Shown: positions 43,308 to 52,225 of the stretch, one piece after another
Position numbering within the stretch: position 1 is the first letter of the stretch
Layout of the letters: every line of letters starts with the position of its first letter
NCBI RefSeq assembly: GCF_000403785.1
Contig: NZ_APHJ01000021.1
Coordinates: 496,001 to 560,000 of the forward strand
Length of the DNA: 64,000 nucleotides
Direction: 5' to 3'
Source of the DNA: Gillisia sp. CAL575
GTDB taxonomy: Bacteria > Bacteroidota > Bacteroidia > Flavobacteriales > Flavobacteriaceae
Position numbers and translations under genes: made by a program
The notes under the pieces: model-generated
What the model saw: only the letters and a program-made list of their open reading frames with translations
What the model was told of the DNA's origin: nothing
Database searches by the model: none

Positions 43308-43727
43308 ATGGGGCAAAAAATGGAGCTAGCGTGTATTATTGATGATGATAAAATATACGTGAACTTAGTTAGAAAAATCATCGAAATTAAAAAATTATCT
43401 GAAAATTTACTGATCTTCAAAAACGGCTTAGAAGCTTTGGATTACTTCAAGATTATTTTAACTAATATGACAGAAGAGAAATTACCAGACATCATTTTCT
43501 TAGACCTTAACATGCCCGTGATGGATGGATGGGAGTTTTTAGGAGAATTTATCAAGATTAAAAATCAATTCGACAAAAAAATCACTCTTTATGTGGTCTC
43601 CTCATCTATAGATCCAAGAGATCTTGAGAGAGCAAAATCTTTTAATCTGGTTACAGATTATTTGATAAAACCAATAGAATTAAAGAAGTTCGAAAAGATA
43701 TTTGATAGAGTTGCTAATGTTGCTTAA
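43308..43727 (+). CDS. Single-domain response regulator
   Basis: The 139-residue product is a CheY-like receiver without output domain. The acidic pocket is CIIDDDKIYV (about residues 10-19). The phosphoacceptor Asp is in DIIFLDLNMPVMDGWEF (about 58-74), with the conserved Ser in YVVSSSID and Lys in DYLIKPIEL. It is encoded 6 bp after the PAS kinase, so it should receive phosphate from it and act through protein contacts, as it has no DNA-binding domain. Confidence 0.93.
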   Translation: MGQKMELACIIDDDKIYVNLVRKIIEIKKLSENLLIFKNGLEALDYFKIILTNMTEEKLPDIIFLDLNMPVMDGWEFLGEFIKIKNQFDKKITLYVVSSSIDPRDLERAKSFNLVTDYLIKPIELKKFEKIFDRVANVA

Positions 43728-43739
43728 GAAGTAATAAAT

Positions 43740-44351
43740 CTATTCTTCATTTTCCTTTTTAGGGAACGCCTTTTTATTAAAAAGCAGTAATAATCCAACT
43801 CCTACACTTATTGCAGTATCTGCGATATTAAATACAGGATCAAAGAAAGAAAAATACTCTCCACCCCAAATTGGAAGCCAGTTAGGCAATATCCCTTCAT
43901 ATAGAGGGAAATAGAGCATGTCTACCACCTTTCCGTGAAATAAAGTGCCATAACCGCCAGCTTCAGGTAAAAATTGAGCTACGTGACCATAACTATCGTC
44001 GAAGATAAGACCATAGAAGACAGAATCTATAATATTTCCAAAAGCTCCTGCAAAAATACAAGCGATAGCAGTTATTAAAATTCGCGAACCATTATTTCTA
44101 ACAGAATCCCACAACCAATACCCAATTCCAACAATTGCTCCTAATCTAAATAGTGTAAGCAATAATTTACCATATTCTCCCGGGATCTTAGCTCCCCAAG
44201 CCATACCTTCATTTTCAACAAATAAAATACTAAACCAATCTAGCACTTTAACCTCTTCTCCTAATACGAAGCTAGTTTTAATATAAATTTTAGAAATTTG
44301 ATCTATTAAGAGGATCAAAATTATAATTAGGGAAGCTTTTTTTAAAGACAT
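43740..44351 (-). CDS. lspA: Lipoprotein signal peptidase (signal peptidase II)
   Basis: Inner-membrane aspartyl protease that cuts prolipoproteins before the lipidated Cys. The 203-residue protein has four TM helices. The catalytic Asp motifs are GAFGNIIDSVFYG (about residues 108-120) and VFNIADTAISVG (about 173-184). The window encodes several lipoproteins with lipoboxes that it would process. It lies 40 bp downstream of the DUF4097-like gene and converges with the response regulator gene across a 12-bp gap. Confidence 0.96.
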   Translation of the reverse strand: MSLKKASLIIILILLIDQISKIYIKTSFVLGEEVKVLDWFSILFVENEGMAWGAKIPGEYGKLLLTLFRLGAIVGIGYWLWDSVRNNGSRILITAIACIFAGAFGNIIDSVFYGLIFDDSYGHVAQFLPEAGGYGTLFHGKVVDMLYFPLYEGILPNWLPIWGGEYFSFFDPVFNIADTAISVGVGLLLLFNKKAFPKKENEE

Positions 44352-44392
44352 TTATGGGTGGAATTAAATCGGGTCAAAAATACTAATATTAT

Positions 44393-45013
44393 TTAGTTTT
44401 CCACTATTCTAATATCTCCATTGATCGAGGCCACTTTTATTGAGTTTTTACCAGCAAAAACAGATGGAAGAATAACCTTTCCATTTCTGGAAGAAGCTGT
44501 TACGGTTGCATCTGTGGTTTCTATTGTAATTGCGCCGTTAAAAGTATTAACCAGTGCGTTTCCTTCAAAACTTGAAAGATTACAGTAGCCAGATTTCAAT
44601 TGAACTTGTATAAAATCAAAGACACCTTCCGCCTCTACAGATGCAATATTAGATTTTACAAAAACCTGCATTCCTTCAGGGATTTCTAAGGTTATTTCTA
44701 GTGAGAATACTTTATGGGCGCTCAACTTATCGAATCCGCTTTGTAAGATCTCCTGAAATTTGGTAGATAAGTAAACAGAACTCTTTTTCACTTCTGTATT
44801 CAAAGCAATATCATTAAAATATTCACCTTCAGAATGGCTAGAAATAGAAATTAGATCACTTTTCGAGGAAGTATTTATAATGATTTTAAAAACCTCATCG
44901 GTATCTATATAAATACTTTCTATTTCTTTTGCATCTATTTGCCTTGATGTATCCTTTTGGGCAGATGCAAAAAAACTAAGCAGGAAAATTATAAAAGAGA
45001 TCTGAAATTTCAT
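44393..45013 (-). CDS. Exported beta-repeat protein (DUF4097-like)
   Basis: The 206-residue product has a signal peptide (ending FFASAQ). Repeating beta strands follow, such as VNTFNGAITIETTDATVT, ASSRNGKVILPS and VASINGDIRIVEN, the right-handed beta-helix-like pattern of the DUF4097/adhesin-like family. Function in the envelope is unknown. It lies between the terminator of the DksA-like gene and lspA on the same strand and probably has its own promoter. Confidence 0.75.
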   Translation of the reverse strand: MKFQISFIIFLLSFFASAQKDTSRQIDAKEIESIYIDTDEVFKIIINTSSKSDLISISSHSEGEYFNDIALNTEVKKSSVYLSTKFQEILQSGFDKLSAHKVFSLEITLEIPEGMQVFVKSNIASVEAEGVFDFIQVQLKSGYCNLSSFEGNALVNTFNGAITIETTDATVTASSRNGKVILPSVFAGKNSIKVASINGDIRIVEN

Positions 45014-45030
45014 GATGAATATGATGCAAA

Positions 45031-45063
45031 AAACGCTCCAAGCTATAATTAACTGGAGCGTTT
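45031..45063 (-). terminator. Terminator of ileS-dksA unit
   Basis: AAACGCTCCA and TGGAGCGTTT form a 10-bp perfect stem, with a T-run on the minus strand, 24 bp after the DksA-like stop. Confidence 0.88.
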
Positions 45064-45086
45064 AAGTTATTTTAAAACCGCACTAT

Positions 45087-45470
45087 TTACCGTTGCAAGT
45101 TTTTTGCTTCAATACTTAATGTTGCATGTGGAACCAACTTAAGACGTTCTTTTGCAATTAATTTCCCTGTAACTCTACAAATCCCGAAGGTTTTGCTTTC
45201 AATACGTACTAAAGCATTTCTAAGGTCTCTAATAAATTTTTCTTGCCTAATGGCTAATTGTGAATTAGCTTCTTTACTTAGAGTTTCACTTCCTTCTTCG
45301 AAAGCCTTAAAAGTGGGTGAAGTATCGTCGGTACCGTTGTTACCATCGTTCACATAAGCACTTTTGTAAAGATCCAATTGCTCCTGCGCCTTTCTGATCT
45401 TTTCTATGATCAAGGTCTTAAATTCGGCAAGATCGGCATCGCTGTAACGTTCTTTAATTTCTGTTGACAT
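45087..45470 (-). CDS. TraR/DksA family protein without full zinc finger
   Basis: DksA-type proteins bind RNA polymerase in its secondary channel and tune the stringent response. The 127-residue product has the coiled-coil N-terminal half and the C-terminal globule KTFGICRVTGKLIAKERLK. The canonical four-Cys zinc finger is reduced to one Cys here: the partner position is Thr, and the second pair is absent (VPHATLSIEAKN). This is usual for the Bacteroidota ileS-linked form. It is encoded 4 bp after ileS and before lspA, a common order in the group. Confidence 0.88.
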   Translation of the reverse strand: MSTEIKERYSDADLAEFKTLIIEKIRKAQEQLDLYKSAYVNDGNNGTDDTSPTFKAFEEGSETLSKEANSQLAIRQEKFIRDLRNALVRIESKTFGICRVTGKLIAKERLKLVPHATLSIEAKNLQR

Positions 45471-45474
45471 GGGC

Positions 45475-48400
45475 TTAATGTTTTTTGATACTCAGCTTAG
45501 TAACTATATCGTCGAATTCAATTTCCGTTCCAACATCTATTACGTCTGCAAATTCGAGATTTGCAGTGAGCGTCTCGTTCTTAATATAATTTATATTTTG
45601 TTGAACAGCATTCTCGACAATGCTATCTCTCAGTAGGGTCACATCTATGGTATCAGTAACTTCTAAACCAGAATCTTTTCTTAAATTCTGAATTCTATTA
45701 ACCAATTCCCGAGCTATTCCTTCTTTTTTCAATTCTTCAGAAATACTCACATCTAAAGCCACCGTAATATTTCCGCTACTAGCTACTAACCAGCCTTCAA
45801 TATCCTGTGATGTTATTATAACATCTGTGGATGCCAATTTAATCATTTTCCCATTAACTTCAACAGTAATCTCACCATCTCTATCAACAGTTTCTATATC
45901 TTTAACAGTAAAATTGTTAATAACCTCAACTACTGCCTTCATATCCTTCCCGTACCTAGGCCCAAGAACTTTAAAATTAGGTTTTGCTTGTTTTATCAAT
46001 AATCCAGAAGCATCATCTATTAATTCTATAGACTTTACATTCACTTCAGATTTAATAAGATCTTCAACGGCCAAGATCTCTTCTTTTTGTTTTGGATCTA
46101 GTATTGGTATCATGATCCGTTGTAATGGCTGACGAACCTTGATCATTTCCTTTTTACGTAACGAGAGCACCAAAGAAGATATTGTTTGGGCTTTTTGCAT
46201 TTTATGCTCTAATGATTCATCGATCATTTGTTTATCAAAGACAGGAAAATCTGCTAAATGCACAGAGGAGAATTTCTCTTTTCCAGAAACTTCATTTAGA
46301 TCTTTATATAGTTTATCCATGAAAAACGGCGCTACTGGCGATCCTAATTTAGCAACCGTTAATAAACAAGTGTATAATGTTTGATATGCTGAAATTTTAT
46401 CTTGCTCGTAATCTCCTTTCCAAAATCTTCTTCTACTCAATCTTACATACCAGTTACTTAAGTTTTCCTGAACAAATTCTGAAATTGCTCTAGTAGCTCT
46501 AGTTGGTTCATATTCTTCATAGAATTTGTCTACTTTTTCAATAAGTGTATGCAATTCTGAAAGTATCCACCGGTCAATTTCCGGACGGTCTTTCATTGGC
46601 ACATCTTCCTCTTTATAGCTGAAGCCATCTAAATTAGCATACAGCACAAAGAATGAATATGTATTATAAAGGGTGCCGAAGAATTTTCTGCTCACCTCTG
46701 CAATGCCCTCAATATCAAATTTTAAGTTATCCCATGGGTTTGCATTAGAGATCATATACCATCTAGTAGCATCTGGTCCAAAAGCAGCCAAGGTTTCAAA
46801 AGGATCTACTGCATTTCCAAGACGCTTGGACATTTTTTGTCCATTCTTATCCAATACCAAGCCATTAGAAACAACATTCTTGTAGGCTACATCATCAAAG
46901 ATCATCGTAGCTATAGCGTGCAAAGTATAAAACCAACCACGGGTTTGATCTACTCCTTCTGCAATGAAATCGGCTTTTCTCTCGCCATTTTCTACCATTT
47001 CCTTATTCTCAAACGGGTAGTGCCACTGCGCATAAGGCATAGATCCAGAGTCGAACCAAACATCTATAAGATCTGATTCTCGCTTCATTGGTTTTCCCGA
47101 AGCTGAAACCAGAGTTATAGTATCTACCACATTCTTATGAAGATCTACAAGATCATAATTCTCATCAGAGAAATTATCCACTTCAAATTCAGCAAAAATA
47201 TCTTTAGTCATAAATCCGGCTTCAATCGCCTTCGTTATTTCCTCCTTTAGTTCCTTGATAGAACCAAGCATTATTTCTTCTTTCCCGTCTTCTGTTCTCC
47301 AGATAGGCAATGGCACACCCCAATATCGACTTCTGGACAAATTCCAGTCATTTGCATTGGCTAGCCAATTTCCAAATCTTCCTTCGCCAGTAGCTTTAGG
47401 CTTCCAGTTAATGGTCTGGTTCAATTCAAACATTCTATCCTTAAATTCGGTCACTTTAATGAACCAGGAATCTAATGGATAGTATAAAATAGGTTTATCT
47501 GTTCTCCAGCAATTTGGATAACTGTGCACATATTTTTCAACTTTAAAAGCACGGTTGTCTTCTTTTAGCTGAATAGCGATCTCTACATCTACAGATCTTT
47601 CTGGTGCTTCACCCTCATCATAATATTCATTCTTCACATATTTTCCGCCAAGTTCTCCTAATTCTTCACGGAATTTTCCCTGAAGATCTACCAAAGGAAC
47701 AAGGTTATCATTCTTGTCTTTCACCAATAATGGCGGTATTTCCGGCACTGCTTGTTTCGCAACCATCGCATCATCTGCTCCAAAAGTTGGTGCTGTATGA
47801 ACAATTCCAGTCCCGTCTTCCGTAGTAACAAAATCACCAGCAATCACTCTAAATGCATTCTCAACATTTTCAAACTTCTGGGCGTATGGCAATAATTGCT
47901 CATATCTAATTCCAACAAGATCTGCACCTTTAAAAGTCTTACCTACTGAATATGGGATTTTATCTCCTTCCTTATAAGATGCTAAAGCTTCTTTGGTTTC
48001 AACCTTTACGAATTTTTTATCGAATTGCTTGTCAACAAGACTGCTAGCTAGTATAATGTTTATTGGTAGAAAAGTGTATTGGTTATAGGTTGAAACTAAA
48101 GTATAATCTATTTTAGGGCCAACTGTAAGTGCAGTATTAGAGGGCAAGGTCCACGGAGTAGTCGTCCATGCCGTCAGATAGATCTCATTGGATACTTCTG
48201 AAAGAAAATCGGGTAAAGTTTCTGGTTTTGCTTTAAACATTGCAGTTACCGTAGTATCTGTAACATCTTGGTAAGTTCCTGGCTGATTAAGCTCGTGTGA
48301 ACTCAAACCTGTTCCCGCTTTTGGAGAATAAGGCTGAATGGTATAACCTTTATAAATAAGGCCTTTCTTATATATTTCTGAAAGTAACCACCAAACGGTT

Positions 48401-48876
48401 TCCATATATTTGGATTTGTAGGTGATATATGGATCTTCCATATCTACCCAATATCCCATTTTTTCAGTAAGATCATTCCAGATTCCTGTATAGCGCATAA
48501 CTGCGCTTTTGCAAGCTTCGTTATATTTTTCTACACTGATTTTTGTCCCAATATCCTCTTTGGTGATTCCAAGTTCTTTCTCTACACCAAGCTCAATAGG
48601 CAATCCATGAGTATCCCATCCTGCTTTTCTTTTAACCTGAAATCCTTTTTGAGTTTTATAACGGCAAAAAATATCTTTAATAGAACGCGCCATCACGTGA
48701 TGAATTCCCGGAAGGCCGTTAGCGGAAGGCGGTCCTTCAAAAAACACAAATGGTTGAGCACCATCTCGTGCACTCATACTTTTTTCAAAAATCTCATCCT
48801 CTTTCCAATAGTTAAGAATTTCTTCAGCAACTTTTGGTAAGTCAAGTCCTTTATACTCAGGGAACTTTGCGCTCAT
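45475..48876 (-). CDS. ileS: Isoleucyl-tRNA synthetase
   Basis: Charges tRNA-Ile. The 1133-residue class I synthetase has the HIGH region as PPSANGLPGIHHVMARS (IHHV instead of HIGH) near residue 50. The WDTHGLPIE segment, CP1 editing domain (LTAWTTTPWTLPSNTALTV) and KMSKR loop (GQKMSKRLGN) follow. The KMSKR form and overall length point to the eukaryote-like type 2 IleRS, often less sensitive to mupirocin. No C-terminal zinc finger is visible. The start MSAKFPEYKG at 48876 is preferred over the frame start at 48957. The DksA-like gene follows 4 bp downstream. Confidence 0.96.
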   Translation of the reverse strand: MSAKFPEYKGLDLPKVAEEILNYWKEDEIFEKSMSARDGAQPFVFFEGPPSANGLPGIHHVMARSIKDIFCRYKTQKGFQVKRKAGWDTHGLPIELGVEKELGITKEDIGTKISVEKYNEACKSAVMRYTGIWNDLTEKMGYWVDMEDPYITYKSKYMETVWWLLSEIYKKGLIYKGYTIQPYSPKAGTGLSSHELNQPGTYQDVTDTTVTAMFKAKPETLPDFLSEVSNEIYLTAWTTTPWTLPSNTALTVGPKIDYTLVSTYNQYTFLPINIILASSLVDKQFDKKFVKVETKEALASYKEGDKIPYSVGKTFKGADLVGIRYEQLLPYAQKFENVENAFRVIAGDFVTTEDGTGIVHTAPTFGADDAMVAKQAVPEIPPLLVKDKNDNLVPLVDLQGKFREELGELGGKYVKNEYYDEGEAPERSVDVEIAIQLKEDNRAFKVEKYVHSYPNCWRTDKPILYYPLDSWFIKVTEFKDRMFELNQTINWKPKATGEGRFGNWLANANDWNLSRSRYWGVPLPIWRTEDGKEEIMLGSIKELKEEITKAIEAGFMTKDIFAEFEVDNFSDENYDLVDLHKNVVDTITLVSASGKPMKRESDLIDVWFDSGSMPYAQWHYPFENKEMVENGERKADFIAEGVDQTRGWFYTLHAIATMIFDDVAYKNVVSNGLVLDKNGQKMSKRLGNAVDPFETLAAFGPDATRWYMISNANPWDNLKFDIEGIAEVSRKFFGTLYNTYSFFVLYANLDGFSYKEEDVPMKDRPEIDRWILSELHTLIEKVDKFYEEYEPTRATRAISEFVQENLSNWYVRLSRRRFWKGDYEQDKISAYQTLYTCLLTVAKLGSPVAPFFMDKLYKDLNEVSGKEKFSSVHLADFPVFDKQMIDESLEHKMQKAQTISSLVLSLRKKEMIKVRQPLQRIMIPILDPKQKEEILAVEDLIKSEVNVKSIELIDDASGLLIKQAKPNFKVLGPRYGKDMKAVVEVINNFTVKDIETVDRDGEITVEVNGKMIKLASTDVIITSQDIEGWLVASSGNITVALDVSISEELKKEGIARELVNRIQNLRKDSGLEVTDTIDVTLLRDSIVENAVQQNINYIKNETLTANLEFADVIDVGTEIEFDDIVTKLSIKKH

Positions 48877-49024
48877 TTTATCGTAATTTCTTTTGAGTTG
48901 CGAAAATAACGATTTTTGAGAAAAGAGAAGACTGTTATTGAGTAAAAAGCTAATCATTTAACCATTAGATAATTCAGCAAAATCCTCAATTACAAAAAAA
49001 ATGAATTTAAAGAACTAAACTCTT

Positions 49025-51430
49025 CTACAAGCTATATTTTACGGCCGCTATAAAATTTATTCCTGCAGATGCAATCCCGGAAGAATAGGTTCTGTACCGC
49101 TGATCTGTGATATTTTCTACAGATATTGTAGTACTCCACTGTTCAGAAAGCTGATAATTCCCAGTGATATTTAAAGTATACCAATTGGCAAAATATGGAT
49201 TACCATTACTATCCAGCGCATACATATAATCCTTGTCCTGCTCTGAAGGTGCCAGCTCATCAAAATCCAATTTTCCATTATATTCAGAAAACAGATCTAA
49301 TTTTATTTTGCCCTGAGTCCATACCAGATGAGTATTTCCATAAAGAGGAGCTGCATGCCTTAACGGTGCCTGCGCTCCGTTATCTTGCTCTTCCTCTCCT
49401 TTAGTAATTGTTATTTGAGACTTCAACCTTAAGGTTTTCAAGATCTCGGCCTCTACTCCACCTTCAAACCCATAAACATAAGCATTTGCAGCATTCTGAA
49501 TGGCTTGGATTCTACTTGGCTCTCCTTGATAGTCTATGCTAGTATTTCCATTTATAGAGAAATCTCTCCTCACTAATGCATCTTCCAAGTATGTATAAAA
49601 AGTTGCCAGATCAAATCTTATCTTTTTAACTGGTTTCCATCCCAGGCTCAACTCTCCATTATAGGCATATTCTGGTTTGAGATCTGGATTTGGAACCACA
49701 ACTGCTCCTGGCTCAGAATCGAAGATCTTACCTATATCATCTATGTTAGGAGCTCTAAAAGCTGTAGAGAAATTCATTTTCCAATTGAATTGGCTGTTTT
49801 GTTGCCAGCTTAATCCTGCACTTCCAGTAAAAGCACCTGTGTTTAAATTGGCGTCACTAAATGGAAAATCATATTCTTCTGAAGGAAATTGAGCATCTAT
49901 CATTATATAATTATACCTCAACCCAGATTGCAAGTTCAAATTTTCTTTGATCTTCCAGTTATAGCTAAGATATGCGGCTAAGGACTGCCAAACAGCATCA
50001 TCTGGATATCTGGAAGCGTTGGATCCTGTTTCCTGTGTTGAGATGTTATTAAATAAACCTGTAGAGTATACTTTATTAGCCACATATTCCAATCCATAGA
50101 AAAGTTTGTTTTTTTTATAATCTTTCTCAAAATCTAAATTTGCAGAGTAAGCATCAACTTCCTCTTTAGTACTATATAAGATTTCATCCTCAAATTTTCT
50201 ATCAAATCTACTTTCCTCAAAATTTTGATAAGCACCGGTGAACTGAAATTTGTCATATAAACTTCCGCTTCCATTTTTATTGATATTTACATTTCCCATA
50301 AACCAAGACTGCGGGCCATAATACCAATCTGCATATCTCAAATCACCATCCTTTTTCTGCACCAATCGGTCATATCTAGGATAATTAGAGGTTTCAGAAT
50401 AAATAAGACCAAGACTTAAGTCCCAGATTTCATTCGGCTTAAAAGAGATCTTTTGAAGTAGGTTTATCTGATTATATCCTGTCGGGACCTGTACTTTTGG
50501 ATTTTTATTTGCAACCACCTGATCTTCTCCATTAGTTCTAATTACATAATCTGGTCTTAAAAATTCTTCTGGACCATGGCTTCCCATTTTAAGATCTCCA
50601 AAGTCTGAATAAGAAATACTGCTTAAAAAAGCCCACTCTTTCATTCCAAAATTAAAATCGGCATGCGTTGTTTTCTCATCATTTGCAGAGGATAATCTAG
50701 CATAGGCATTTGCCGAAAACACTGTTTTTTCAAGATCTGCGTGAATTGGCTTTAGCGTATAAAAATTCATAACTCCACCAATGGCATCGCTTCCATATAC
50801 TACTGATCCAGGGCCTAGAATTACTTCAGCATTATCTACAGAAAGAGGATCTATTGCAATGATATTTTGGACATTTCCACTTCGGAAGATAGCAGTATTC
50901 ATTCTAACTCCGTCTACTGCGATTAAGAGCCTATTAGTAGAAAACCCACGGATCATTGGACTTCCTCCACCCAACTGACTTTTTTGAACATAAACACTTC
51001 CCGAGCTTTCCATAAGGTCTGCAGAAGTTTGCACGTTAGAAAATGCAATATCTTCTGAAGATAAACTCACAATGCGCTGTGGGATATCTTTTTTATCTTG
51101 CTGAAATTTAGCTACTGAAAGTACCACCTCCTGTAATATGTTTTCATCTTCATCTAAATAAACAATCCAATCTTTCCCTATTTCCCGCTTTGAAATGCTT
51201 TTTTCTAAATGTGAAACATGCTGAAAGATCAATCGCTCCTCTTTAGAAAACTTAGAAATATCTGCTTGCCCATCAAAATTAGATAGCACACTTTTAGATT
51301 TATCCAGATTATAGATGGCCACATTTCCAATTGGATTCTTAGTTACTTGGTCTAAAATGGTAATCTCTTGAGCTTGAAAAGTAATAGTAAATAATAGAAG
51401 AGTAAAAAAGCTAATATAAATTGAGCGCAT
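49025..51430 (-). CDS. TonB-dependent receptor, heme/hemoglobin-receptor-like
   Basis: An 801-residue outer-membrane receptor with signal peptide (ending ITFQAQ) and a short N-terminal beta domain (about residues 22-100). The plug shows RGFSTNRLLIAVDGVRMN and LGPGSVVYGSDAIGGVMNF, patterns typical of hemoglobin/transferrin/lactoferrin-type receptors. The barrel ends GINFIAAVKYSL. The substrate is inferred and could also be another metal complex. It starts one base after the recO stop, so it is coupled to recO, an odd pairing. Confidence 0.9.
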   Translation of the reverse strand: MRSIYISFFTLLLFTITFQAQEITILDQVTKNPIGNVAIYNLDKSKSVLSNFDGQADISKFSKEERLIFQHVSHLEKSISKREIGKDWIVYLDEDENILQEVVLSVAKFQQDKKDIPQRIVSLSSEDIAFSNVQTSADLMESSGSVYVQKSQLGGGSPMIRGFSTNRLLIAVDGVRMNTAIFRSGNVQNIIAIDPLSVDNAEVILGPGSVVYGSDAIGGVMNFYTLKPIHADLEKTVFSANAYARLSSANDEKTTHADFNFGMKEWAFLSSISYSDFGDLKMGSHGPEEFLRPDYVIRTNGEDQVVANKNPKVQVPTGYNQINLLQKISFKPNEIWDLSLGLIYSETSNYPRYDRLVQKKDGDLRYADWYYGPQSWFMGNVNINKNGSGSLYDKFQFTGAYQNFEESRFDRKFEDEILYSTKEEVDAYSANLDFEKDYKKNKLFYGLEYVANKVYSTGLFNNISTQETGSNASRYPDDAVWQSLAAYLSYNWKIKENLNLQSGLRYNYIMIDAQFPSEEYDFPFSDANLNTGAFTGSAGLSWQQNSQFNWKMNFSTAFRAPNIDDIGKIFDSEPGAVVVPNPDLKPEYAYNGELSLGWKPVKKIRFDLATFYTYLEDALVRRDFSINGNTSIDYQGEPSRIQAIQNAANAYVYGFEGGVEAEILKTLRLKSQITITKGEEEQDNGAQAPLRHAAPLYGNTHLVWTQGKIKLDLFSEYNGKLDFDELAPSEQDKDYMYALDSNGNPYFANWYTLNITGNYQLSEQWSTTISVENITDQRYRTYSSGIASAGINFIAAVKYSL

Positions 51431-52150
51431 TTAATTGAATATTTCGTGTAGGATAGTTAGCGATTTTGGCTTTTTAAATGATTCTATATGTAACCTGTAA
51501 TAGTTAAGCAATAATTCTAAAAGTTCAGCGCGCTTTGATTTTGTGAGTTTTATTTCATTCAATGCCTCAAAATTTGTGCCCAATAACATCTTTAAATTTT
51601 CTAAAACATCACCACTCACACAATAGCCATTTATTTTGGTATGCTGAAAAACCCCGTCTAGCAAATTAAAGTATGGTAACTCAATTTCTGAGTCTTCTGG
51701 GTAAAATCCTAGATACTGGGTTAATTTAAGAAGGAATAATAAATGGAAATTTGCGATGTCTGTATGAGAATCCAACCAGTTTACCGCTCCTTCTAAATAA
51801 CCATACAATTCTTCATTTTCCTCCTCTTCATGAATTGTATTCTTCAACATTTCAGAAATAAACATTACCATTGTAGTTTTAACCACTTCGGTATGTAAAG
51901 TTTGATAATGAACCAAGATCTTGGCATCCTGTAAATACTCCAGATTGCCCTTGTCCTTATGTTTTGCTACTAACTCTAATTGAGTTAGTGGTTGAAATAA
52001 GGAGGTTTTAAATTTTCCTTTTCGAGATTTCAAAATCCCACGCAACATATAAGTTTTAAGTCCCGATTTCTGCGTGTAACATTTCACGATCAAATCGGCC
52101 TCTCCATATTTTAAAGCACTTATAACAATTGCGTTGGTATTAACTACCAT
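51431..52150 (-). CDS. recO: DNA repair protein RecO
   Basis: RecO anneals SSB-coated strands and loads RecA with RecR. The 239-residue product has an N-terminal OB fold (about residues 1-80: AIVISALKYGEADLIVKCYT, then GLKTYMLRGILKSRKGKF) and a helical C-terminal half. The Cys4 zinc site of some RecO proteins is missing, as in several Gram-negative forms. It lies 75 bp after gdhA and its terminator, and is followed directly by the TonB receptor. Confidence 0.9.
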   Translation of the reverse strand: MVVNTNAIVISALKYGEADLIVKCYTQKSGLKTYMLRGILKSRKGKFKTSLFQPLTQLELVAKHKDKGNLEYLQDAKILVHYQTLHTEVVKTTMVMFISEMLKNTIHEEEENEELYGYLEGAVNWLDSHTDIANFHLLFLLKLTQYLGFYPEDSEIELPYFNLLDGVFQHTKINGYCVSGDVLENLKMLLGTNFEALNEIKLTKSKRAELLELLLNYYRLHIESFKKPKSLTILHEIFN

Positions 52151-52175
52151 GACTGAATTTTTTGCGGAAAGATAA

Positions 52176-52202
52176 TTAAAAAAGCCGCTAATAGCGGCTT
52201 TC
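52176..52202 (-). terminator. Terminator of gdhA
   Basis: AAAGCCGCT-AAT-AGCGGCTTT is a perfect 9-bp stem with a T-run on the minus strand, about 25 bp after the gdhA stop. It separates gdhA from recO. Confidence 0.9.
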
Positions 52203-52225
52203 TTAATTCTATAATATAGGTGAAA

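Noticed and set aside
49195-49404. Plus-strand open frames inside the 801-aa TonB receptor gene
   Set aside because: They are shadows of a long, well-supported coding sequence on the other strand and have no recognisable domain or promoter.
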